From: Candidatus Omnitrophota bacterium | GTDB lineage: Bacteria; Omnitrophota; Gorgyraeia; Zapsychrales; Fredricksoniimonadaceae | Assembly: GCA_017987425.1 (NCBI GenBank) | Contig: JAGNTT010000020.1 | Span: forward strand, 1-20,590 | Reading direction: 5' to 3' | Length of the DNA stretch: 20,590 nt | In this document: piece after piece, positions 15,958-20,590 of the stretch | Layout: every line of letters starts with the position of its first letter | Position numbering within the stretch: the first letter of the stretch is position 1 | Notes under the pieces: model-generated | Databases searched by the model: none | Seen by the model: the letters and a program-made list of their open reading frames with translations, nothing else | What the model was told of the DNA's origin: nothing | Program-made: the position numbers and the translations under genes

Positions 15958-16055
15958 GAAGGATGCTTTTATTCAAGGGGAAACTCGAATATTTCCCTGA
16001 TGAAAAAACCGCCCCGTCATCAGCTCCTTATATTTAAATAGACGAAAAACTATAA

Positions 16056-16169
16056 TCACTGGCAACCGCGAAGCAAATAAATCAACAGCAGGATCGGTAC
16101 TGGAACCCCCAGGAGCCACAGCAGAATCCAGTTGAATTTTCCTGCGCCTTTTTGATTAAAGTTTTTCAT
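16056..16169 (-). CDS. 37-residue single-pass membrane peptide
   Basis: A short frame encodes 37 residues: a basic start (MKNFNQKGAGKFNW), one hydrophobic helix (ILLWLLGVPVPILLLIYLL) and the ending RGCQ. AGGAG lies 7 bases upstream of the ATG, an excellent ribosome binding site. Short proteins with this plan (FNW, LLLLGxPxP, LLRGC) are, to my recollection, found in many bacteria without known function. It starts 26 bases after the DUF6496-type gene on the same strand, so the two probably form one transcript. A small membrane-embedded regulator or envelope protein is a guess only. Confidence 0.75.
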   Translation of the reverse strand: MKNFNQKGAGKFNWILLWLLGVPVPILLLIYLLRGCQ

Positions 16170-16195
16170 GCTTTTCTCCTTTTTTTAAGTTAACT

Positions 16196-16375
16196 TCAGT
16201 ATTTCTTTCGAGGAACTTTCTCTCCTTTTGCGCGGGCTTCGGAGAGACCAATCGCCACCGCTTGCCGTCGGCTGGTCACTGTTTTCCCGCTCGTGCCGCT
16301 CTTTAATCGGCCTTCTTTAAACTTGTGCATCGCCTTCTCGACGGTCTTTTGAGACTTTCGACTGTATTGAGCCAT
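16196..16375 (-). CDS. DUF6496-type small basic protein
   Basis: The frame encodes 59 residues, lysine- and arginine-rich, with the sequence pattern of DUF6496 proteins: YSRKSQKTVEKAMHKFKEG (4-22), LKSG, then VTSRRQAVAIGLSEARAKG (33-51) and a KVPRKKY tail. GGGAGGG lies 3 bases upstream of the ATG. The function of the family is unknown; the high charge suggests nucleic acid or protein binding. It is the first gene of a likely two-gene unit with the 37-residue membrane peptide, and an 8-bp palindrome lies 20 bases upstream. Confidence 0.85.
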   Translation of the reverse strand: MAQYSRKSQKTVEKAMHKFKEGRLKSGTSGKTVTSRRQAVAIGLSEARAKGEKVPRKKY

Positions 16376-16394
16376 AAACCCTCCCGCAGTTTCA

Positions 16395-16420
16395 AGTCAT
16401 CCGATTTCGTATGGATGACT
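16395..16420. promoter_or_regulatory. Operator-like palindrome upstream of the DUF6496-type gene
   Basis: AGTCATCC (16395-16402) is repeated as its exact reverse complement (16413-16420) with a 10-base spacer, 20 bases upstream of the start codon. The spacing fits a dimeric regulator site or a 5' leader hairpin. The remainder of the 16376-16598 gap holds only the candidate promoter of the plus-strand gene and no supported gene. Confidence 0.4.
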
Positions 16421-16555
16421 ATCAAAAGTTTAGCAATAGTGCGATTAAGTGAGGATGAAATGAATATTAAAAGATTTTCAAAATTGGGGGATACGGAGGG
16501 GATCAGTTTTATTGAAAAGTGATTTTGATGGATTTTTGCATGGGGTTTGATTGGG

Positions 16556-16584
16556 TTACAACGTGTGGCGCTGGAAGTTATGAT
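16556..16584 (+). promoter_or_regulatory. Candidate promoter of the HNH gene
   Basis: TTACAA and TATGAT (5 of 6 to the -10 consensus) are 17 bases apart. Transcription would start about 8 bases before the ATG, so the mRNA would be nearly leaderless. This agrees with the absence of a ribosome binding site there. Confidence 0.35.
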
Positions 16585-16598
16585 AGAATAATTATATT

Positions 16599-17630
16599 AT
16601 GAAATGCATATACTGCCTTACAAACAAAGACAGATCTGGTTTCACCAAAAAAGAACATGTCATTCCTCAAGCTTTTGGTGTTTTTAATAATAATTTTACA
16701 TTAAATGACATTGTGTGTGATAGCTGTAACGAACATTTTGGCAAAACAATTGATCTCACATTAGCAAGAGATAGCTATGAGGGCTTATTGCGCTATGATC
16801 AAAAGATAAAACGTCCTGAAGAATTCAAAACTATAGGGAAGCACAGTCGTTTGATTATGCAAATGCCCGACGGGCCCTTCAAAGGAACCTACGGATATCC
16901 AGAATATTGCCCGACAGAAAAAAGAATCTTGCTAAAACCCCTACCACAAGTTGGTTTCGTAAAACCAAATGGCGCGCGAGAATTTTTCCGACTTGATGAT
17001 ATCCCCGACAAAGCCTACTTAATAAACAACTATAATCTGGAAGACCAGATTGCAATGATGATTTTCGGATGCGATCCTACCATTGCAGATAAAATTCTTG
17101 CTGACAAAGGAATAACATTTAAAGATTCAAGTGGTGCGAAACTGCAGATTGATGTCGGCTCTGCTGACCAAGTAATAGACGTGCAGTGTGAAGTTAAAAG
17201 CACGATTGATCAGACAATATTGCGAGCTGTAGCAAAAATAGGATTTAATTACCTTGCGTATCTTCAAAAAGCTGACTTTATGTTGCACAAAGATTTTGAC
17301 CTAATTCGAACATACATTTTGACAGGTGAAACCGATATTCAAGACTTAGTAAAAATTGAACAAGCTTCAATTCTTGGCGATGAACCGATTTCAGGAAACA
17401 GAAGAGTTGGTCATATACTTACAGTGGATTGGGCACGAGAGGGGCAATCTATCATTGCTCAGATCTCACTCATGAATTGGCTTACATATCGCGTACTCCT
17501 AGCGTGGGATTTTACAGGTGAACACCGAAACATCAGATCAGGCCATTTTTTTAACTTTCCCCACAAAACAATTATTCCTTTGATTTCGGTCAATATTAAT
17601 CATCAAAACCCTCCCACCTATAGACTCTGA
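16599..17630 (+). CDS. HNH-endonuclease-like protein
   Basis: The product has 343 residues and is the only plus-strand gene. The first 50 residues form a zinc-ribbon HNH module of the HNH_5 type: CIYC (3-6), KKEHVIPQAFG (17-27, with the metal and catalytic His20 in EHVIP) and CDSCNEHFG (40-48). This predicts metal-dependent nicking or cutting of DNA. The remaining 290 residues are not recognised. Its base composition is visibly AT-richer than that of the surrounding genes, it is opposite in direction to everything else, and nested palindromes follow it, all suggesting recent transfer. No methylase or other defence partner is next to it, so a defence role is not supported. Nuclease-domain call fairly firm; role unknown. 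Confidence 0.8.
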   Translation: MKCIYCLTNKDRSGFTKKEHVIPQAFGVFNNNFTLNDIVCDSCNEHFGKTIDLTLARDSYEGLLRYDQKIKRPEEFKTIGKHSRLIMQMPDGPFKGTYGYPEYCPTEKRILLKPLPQVGFVKPNGAREFFRLDDIPDKAYLINNYNLEDQIAMMIFGCDPTIADKILADKGITFKDSSGAKLQIDVGSADQVIDVQCEVKSTIDQTILRAVAKIGFNYLAYLQKADFMLHKDFDLIRTYILTGETDIQDLVKIEQASILGDEPISGNRRVGHILTVDWAREGQSIIAQISLMNWLTYRVLLAWDFTGEHRNIRSGHFFNFPHKTIIPLISVNINHQNPPTYRL

Positions 17631-17655
17631 CTCGGACAGAGCCTCGTCAGAGTCT
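17622..17655. repeat. 10-bp inverted repeat over the HNH stop codon
   Basis: AGACTCTGAC (17622-17631) and its exact reverse complement GTCAGAGTCT (17646-17655) flank a 14-base loop. The left arm contains the TGA stop. It is the first of three stacked hairpins downstream of the gene. Confidence 0.85.
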
Positions 17656-17732
17656 CCGCCAGTTTTTCTTTAAAAACACAAAAACCTTCTTCCCATACGG
17701 GATAGAAGGTTTTTGTATTTGGAAACTGGCGG
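17656..17732. repeat. Outer stem of nested palindromes
   Basis: CCGCCAGTTT (17656-17665) and its exact reverse complement AAACTGGCGG (17723-17732) enclose the terminator hairpin at 17678-17716. The 150 bases that follow, up to 17884, contain no gene; a 10-base direct repeat AGGCGAACCC occurs at 17748 and 17828. Confidence 0.8.
17678..17716 (+). terminator. Rho-independent, probably bidirectional terminator
   Basis: A 13-bp perfect stem (ACAAAAACCTTCT with AGAAGGTTTTTGT) with an inner TCCC/GGGA pairing. It provides a T-run in both directions, so it can end the HNH transcript on the plus strand and, less directly, the minus-strand transcript that ends at 17885. Confidence 0.75.
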
Positions 17733-17884
17733 GTAGGCGTGGACGAAAGGCGAACCCTACAACTACCTGAAATACAACTACTTATAAAAATTTATCGCCA
17801 TCGCAGTATGGGAACGCTTATATCCTTAGGCGAACCCATCGACACTACCCAGCCATACCGTAAAGGTATTTTATCAAAACGGTG

Positions 17885-18256
17885 CTAACTATTATAATTT
17901 ACAATAACCCTAATAACTTTACCTGTCGGACCAAATTCCATTAATTCCCCAACTTTTATACCTTTCTGATTCTTGTAATGCACAACCACGCTTTTTATTC
18001 CCCACATTACCTCAATAAGTTCAAATCTTAAATCAGGGTAAAAGTCCAGTCCTTTGGCAAAGTAAACTTGTAATGCTGCTTTGCCCTCGATTGTGCCGGA
18101 TGGGATATTCATAATCTTTTGCGCGACTGGAGAAGTCAAAACAACTTTCTCGTCATAATGCGCCATAATCGCATCCAGATTGTGTGAATTCCATCCATCA
18201 ATCCAATGGCTTGAAAATTCTCTTGCTTGTTTCTCAGTAAGCATTCTTTGACTCAT
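17885..18256 (-). CDS. SnoaL/NTF2-like fold protein
   Basis: The product has 123 residues and the pattern of the SnoaL-like nuclear transport factor 2 fold: WIDGWNSHNLDAIMAHYDEKVVLTSP near the N-terminus (split here as W18-W22 and HYDEKVVLTSP), EGKAALQVYFAKGL in the middle, and late beta strands ending GKVIRVIVNY. Such small alpha+beta barrels serve as enzymes or binding domains in many pathways, so no substrate can be given. The ATG at 18256 has GAGAGG 4-5 bases upstream. It follows the beta-lactamase gene on the same strand after 75 bases, so they may be co-transcribed; no functional link is evident. Confidence 0.85.
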   Translation of the reverse strand: MSQRMLTEKQAREFSSHWIDGWNSHNLDAIMAHYDEKVVLTSPVAQKIMNIPSGTIEGKAALQVYFAKGLDFYPDLRFELIEVMWGIKSVVVHYKNQKGIKVGELMEFGPTGKVIRVIVNYNS

Positions 18257-18331
18257 AATCCTCTCGAGACTTTAACCCAACACGCTCTTTATCTGCCGCC
18301 AGCGCCCGGCACAATCCAGACATTTCTCGCC

Positions 18332-19231
18332 TCACTGCACGCGCCCATCAAAATTATCCCAGACGGCCCTAGAGATGTCGGAGATAATCTTTTCATTCGT
18401 TGCGACATCCTCGCGCGAGTTAGTAATAAATACAGCAATGGCGACATGTTTACCGTCGGGTAAAGTGATAATCCCCACATCATTGACAGCTGCCGTAATT
18501 CCTTCCTTATTCGTATCAGAGGTCCCCGTTTTATGAGCAACCGCAATTCCTTGCGGCAACTGCCCCTTGATTCTATTTTGTCCTGTCTTTGTTTCCGTCA
18601 TCACACCCCAAAGAAAATCAAAGCTTTTACGGGATAAAATCTTCTCTTCATAAAAAATTTTAAGCAACTCGATGATAGCTGCGGGAGTAGCCCAATTAGA
18701 AAACTGGACGTTCCAATTTTTATGCATCTCTTGTTCGTTAAATTGGACAGAAAAATCCTTTATGCCGAGGCCATGTATATAATCATTTACCACCGCAGGC
18801 CCTCCGATAAGCTTCAGCAAAATGTCGCATCCGTTATTATCGCTTTGGGCCACGGTATATTTTAAAATCTCGGCCAATGACATCTTAATATCTCCATCGG
18901 GATACTTATCCCTTATTGGGCTCCAGGTATTCGGCAAGAGATCGCCCTTACGTATATCTAATTCCTGATCCAAAGCAAAACGACCCTTGTCCACTTCGCT
19001 CAAAACAGCCAAGGCCAGAGGAAATTTAAAAACACTTTGCATAGGAAACTTGCTTTCCCCATTAACGCCCAAAGCCTTCCTCTCCTCTATGCCCAGAATG
19101 GAAACACCAACCTCTGCTCTCATCGGCGCAATGATGCGCGAAATTTTCGCCTGCAGTGTTTCCTCCTGCGCAAAAGCCCCATGGGAAGCCAACAAGAAGA
19201 CCAAGTTCATTAAACAAATTTTTTTAAACAC
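18332..19231 (-). CDS. Class A beta-lactamase, CfxA/PER/VEB-like subclass
   Basis: The product has 299 residues and a signal peptide (cleavage near GAFAQ, about residue 21), so it acts in the periplasm, hydrolysing beta-lactams with a serine nucleophile. All catalytic motifs are present: S66-VF-K69, S130-D131-N132, the omega-loop glutamate E166 in FNEQEMH, and K234-T235-G236 in VAHKTGTSD. The segments NEQEMHKNW, NWATP, KGQLPQG and NDVGIITLPDGK resemble subclass A2 enzymes known mostly from Bacteroidota. The start is a GTG at 19231, with AAGGAGG 10 bases upstream. The next in-frame ATG (19210) would remove the basic residues of the signal peptide. Gene neighbours show no integron, transposase or regulator. 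Activity and spectrum cannot be inferred from sequence alone. Confidence 0.95.
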   Translation of the reverse strand: MFKKICLMNLVFLLASHGAFAQEETLQAKISRIIAPMRAEVGVSILGIEERKALGVNGESKFPMQSVFKFPLALAVLSEVDKGRFALDQELDIRKGDLLPNTWSPIRDKYPDGDIKMSLAEILKYTVAQSDNNGCDILLKLIGGPAVVNDYIHGLGIKDFSVQFNEQEMHKNWNVQFSNWATPAAIIELLKIFYEEKILSRKSFDFLWGVMTETKTGQNRIKGQLPQGIAVAHKTGTSDTNKEGITAAVNDVGIITLPDGKHVAIAVFITNSREDVATNEKIISDISRAVWDNFDGRVQ

Positions 19232-19314
19232 GAATTAATTCCCTCCTTCTTTTATTCTCCTGAGGCTAACCATCCCTTTACAAGCCACATTATCGTGCCG
19301 TATAGCCACCATCC

Positions 19315-19398
19315 ACCGGATAAAACCCTCCGGTCGAACTTGAGTTCGAATCCCCGACAACTCAGACCATTTTAGCTAATGGTCACCGTCGGAGGGTT
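19315..19398 (-). promoter_or_regulatory. Structured segment between tRNA-Ser and the beta-lactamase gene
   Basis: Exact pairings are AACCCTCCG (19324-19332) with 19390-19398, TCGAAC (19334-19339) with 19344-19349, ACCATT (19366-19371) with 19378-19383, and ACCGGA (19315-19320) with 19329-19334. On the minus strand the first is followed by TTTTAT, like a terminator. The last pairing competes with it, like an anti-terminator. It could simply end the tRNA-Ser transcript, be an attenuator for the beta-lactamase, or be a decayed tRNA (it contains GTTCGAATCCCC). Confidence 0.4.
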
Positions 19399-19413
19399 CA
19401 CATCAAAATAAAA

Positions 19414-19500
19414 CGGAGAGGCAGGGATTCGAACCCTGGGACCAGTTACCCGGTCAAGTGCTTAGCAGGCACTTGCATTCGGCCACTCTGCCACCTCTCC
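19414..19500 (-). tRNA. tRNA-Ser(GCT)
   Basis: The 87-base gene has the acceptor stem GGAGAGG/CCTCTCC, discriminator G, a D-arm, an anticodon stem GCAAG../..CTTGC-like pairing with the loop CTGCTAA (anticodon GCT, reading AGC/AGU), the long variable arm typical of serine tRNAs, and the T-arm CAGGG-TTCGAAT-CCCTG. CCA is not encoded. It starts 28 bases after the tadA stop codon on the same strand. Confidence 0.95.
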
Positions 19501-19528
19501 AAAAACAGGCCGGACTACTTACAAAATT

Positions 19529-20002
19529 TCAATTCTCTTCAGTCGCTTTTTTACGCTTCCTACGGAAAAATTCACTCATAAGCGCGCCGCACTCATCGCC
19601 TAGAACACCGTGCATCATATCGATCTGATGATTGAGCTTCGGATGCTGGGCGATATTGACGACAGACCCGAAGGCCCCCGTCTTCGGATCGTGCGCCCCG
19701 AAAACAACCCGTCCGATCCTCGAGAGAACAAGAGCCCCCGTGCACATCGAACAGGGCTCGATTGTAACATAGAGCGTACAATCCTGCAACCACTTAAGCT
19801 GAAGAAAATTCGTCGCCTGCGTGATGGCGATCATTTCGGCATGCGCAGTGGGATCCTTGAGAAGCTCAATCTGGTTGTGGGCTTTGGCAATGATCTTGTT
19901 TTCATAAACAATGACCGCCCCCACCGGAACCTCATCCTCTTCCGCCGCCTTGGCGGCCTGGCGGATCGCTTCCTTCATATAGATATTTTCAAGCAGCGAC
20001 AT
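19529..20002 (-). CDS. tadA: tRNA-specific adenosine deaminase TadA
   Basis: The product has 157 residues and converts A34 of tRNA-Arg(ACG) to inosine, so that one tRNA can read CGU, CGC and CGA. The cytidine-deaminase fold motifs are intact: H54-A-E56 (zinc ligand and proton shuttle) and P83-C84-SM-C87 (zinc ligands). VPVGAV (25-30) and RIGRVVFGAHDPKTGA (95-110) are typical of TadA, as is the late FFRRKRK. I chose the ATG at 20002 by alignment with E. coli TadA; an in-frame TTG at 20008 and a later ATG at 19978 exist, and none has a good ribosome binding site. It lies between tRNA-Arg(ACG), its substrate, and tRNA-Ser, directly after a terminator whose T-run ends about 8 bases before the start. 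Confidence 0.95.
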   Translation of the reverse strand: MSLLENIYMKEAIRQAAKAAEEDEVPVGAVIVYENKIIAKAHNQIELLKDPTAHAEMIAITQATNFLQLKWLQDCTLYVTIEPCSMCTGALVLSRIGRVVFGAHDPKTGAFGSVVNIAQHPKLNHQIDMMHGVLGDECGALMSEFFRRKRKKATEEN

Positions 20003-20009
20003 AGACAAT

Positions 20010-20052
20010 AAAAAACCCTAGCTGATCATTATTGACCGGCTAGGTTAGGGTT
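20010..20052 (-). terminator. Rho-independent terminator between tRNA-Arg and tadA
   Basis: On the minus strand CCTAGC (20039-20044) pairs with GCTAGG (20017-20022). The inner GGTCA/TGATC around an ATAA loop extends the stem, and a run of six T follows. AACCCTA (20046-20052) can instead pair with TAGGGTT (20014-20020). It ends the tRNA-Arg transcript just before the tadA start codon. Confidence 0.7.
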
Positions 20053-20095
20053 CTGTTTGGCTTTCTTAACACACTGAACTAAACTCGAAAAAGAA

Positions 20096-20169
20096 CGCGC
20101 TCGGCAGGATTCGAACCTGCAACCCTCAGCTCCGTAGGCTGATGCTCTATCCAGTTGAGCTACGAGCGC
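20096..20169 (-). tRNA. tRNA-Arg(ACG)
   Basis: The 74-base gene has the acceptor stem GCGCTCG/CGAGCGC with discriminator G, a D-arm GCTC/GAGC, an anticodon arm TCAGC-CTACGGA-GCTGA with anticodon ACG, and the T-arm GCAGG-TTCGAAT-CCTGC. CCA is not encoded. Its A34 is the known target of TadA, which is encoded next to it. Confidence 0.97.
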
Positions 20170-20299
20170 AATCATTCCAAAATCTGATTCGATGATGCAA
20201 ACCCAAAATCGACAGAGCAGGATTATATATAAAAGAACTTTAAAACTCAATACATATTTAAGTCTTCGGTAAACTTTTTGCTTCCATGCCCGAACACAT

Positions 20300-20328
20300 A
20301 TCCCGCACGAGTGCAGCGAGTGCGGGAT
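20300..20328. repeat. 9-bp palindromic hairpin after the last gene
   Basis: ATCCCGCAC (20300-20308) and its exact reverse complement GTGCGGGAT (20320-20328) enclose an 11-base loop. It lies 9 bases beyond the stop codon of the partial gene. There is no T-run, so it is not a standard terminator; it may stabilise the mRNA end or be a REP-type unit. Confidence 0.6.
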
Positions 20329-20336
20329 CACTGACA

Positions 20337-20590
20337 TCAGCGCTGCTTAGGATTGACGCTCTGGCTGCCTTGCTCCCTCAGGATTGCCACGCGGTCAAGG
20401 CCGAGATGGGCCAGACATTCCAGCGGGCTGTCTTTATAAGAACGGCAGAACGTCGTCACATCTTTCATAGTGTGCATTCCGCGCGCGCCGAGTTCGTTAA
20501 GCGCGTGCGCACGCACGATAAGCTCATCGATGATGTCGCGCGGCAGAAGCCCTGACTGCGCCGCGAGCCTGTCGCGGTAAACCGTACTGG
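20337..20590 (-). CDS. Unrecognised protein, C-terminal fragment
   Basis: An open frame enters from the right edge and ends in TGA; 83 residues are visible. The composition is ordinary for a soluble cytosolic protein: helical, with charged residues and no membrane segment. Recognisable stretches such as LLPRDIIDELIVRAHALNE and GARGMHTMKDVTTFCRSY do not suggest a family to me. The coding character is supported by the absence of stops over the whole visible length, by strong GC preference at third positions, and by the same direction as the neighbouring genes. No function is proposed. Confidence 0.6.
   Translation of the reverse strand, partial: STVYRDRLAAQSGLLPRDIIDELIVRAHALNELGARGMHTMKDVTTFCRSYKDSPLECLAHLGLDRVAILREQGSQSVNPKQR

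Noticed and set aside
15997..16023. 7-bp inverted repeat CTGATGA/TCATCAG after the 37-residue peptide gene
   Set aside because: The stem is weak and the T-run sits in the loop rather than after the stem, so it does not qualify as a terminator.
16460..16522. 20-codon plus-strand frame with GAGG upstream of its ATG
   Set aside because: It is too short and featureless to call, although the ribosome binding site spacing is acceptable.
18289..18546. 85-residue minus-strand ORF overlapping the end of the beta-lactamase gene
   Set aside because: It is in another frame of a gene whose catalytic motifs and length are complete; no start signal supports it.
19610..20011. 133-residue plus-strand ORF
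   Set aside because: Antisense shadow of tadA.
20029..20337. 102-residue minus-strand ORF
   Set aside because: It runs straight through tRNA-Arg; the apparent protein RASAYGAEGCRFESCRA is the usual false translation of a tRNA gene.

Overview
The window most likely comes from the chromosome of an uncultured Gram-negative-type bacterium. My best guess is Candidatus Omnitrophota (OP3). This rests mainly on the N-terminal domain shared by the two giant proteins (signal peptide, then the PLVFDFIVDPGN and LWVNLSPYE motifs), which I associate with giant Omnitrophota proteins. The C-terminal-Phe beta-barrel protein also implies an outer membrane. No rRNA or other decisive marker is present, so the taxonomy is an inference. 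Almost every gene is on the minus strand, so the layout is best read from right to left.

Right end (about 17.9-20.6 kb): the C-terminal end of an unrecognised protein; tRNA-Arg(ACG); a terminator; tadA, whose product edits A34 of exactly that tRNA; tRNA-Ser(GCT); a structured leader; a class A beta-lactamase of the CfxA/PER/VEB-like type; and a small SnoaL/NTF2-like protein. Middle (about 14.0-17.7 kb): an AT-rich, plus-strand HNH-nuclease-like gene with nested palindromes at its 3' side, which looks acquired; two genes too short for ordinary ORF calling (a 59-aa DUF6496-type protein and a 37-aa membrane peptide); a short exported protein that appears to be a truncated paralogue of its neighbour; and an outer-membrane beta-barrel protein. 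Then tex (11.65-13.9 kb), an RNA-binding transcription-associated protein.

Left half (0.9-11.5 kb): two consecutive giant exported proteins. Their first 356 residues align without a gap and their last 74 residues match, but their middles are unrelated. One carries a complete plant-type UDP-sugar pyrophosphorylase. The other carries about 12 HEAT-like helical repeats, including a 1,301-bp internal duplication with one mismatch. Neither protein contains a cysteine by my reading. Each has its own terminator, so they are separate transcription units of one family. A TIGR01777-type NAD(P)-dependent epimerase, cut by the window edge, ends the region.

The best candidate for an undescribed system is the family with constant ends and a variable middle: a secretion or anchoring frame that displays different cargo, here including a nucleotide-sugar enzyme that normally works in the cytosol.
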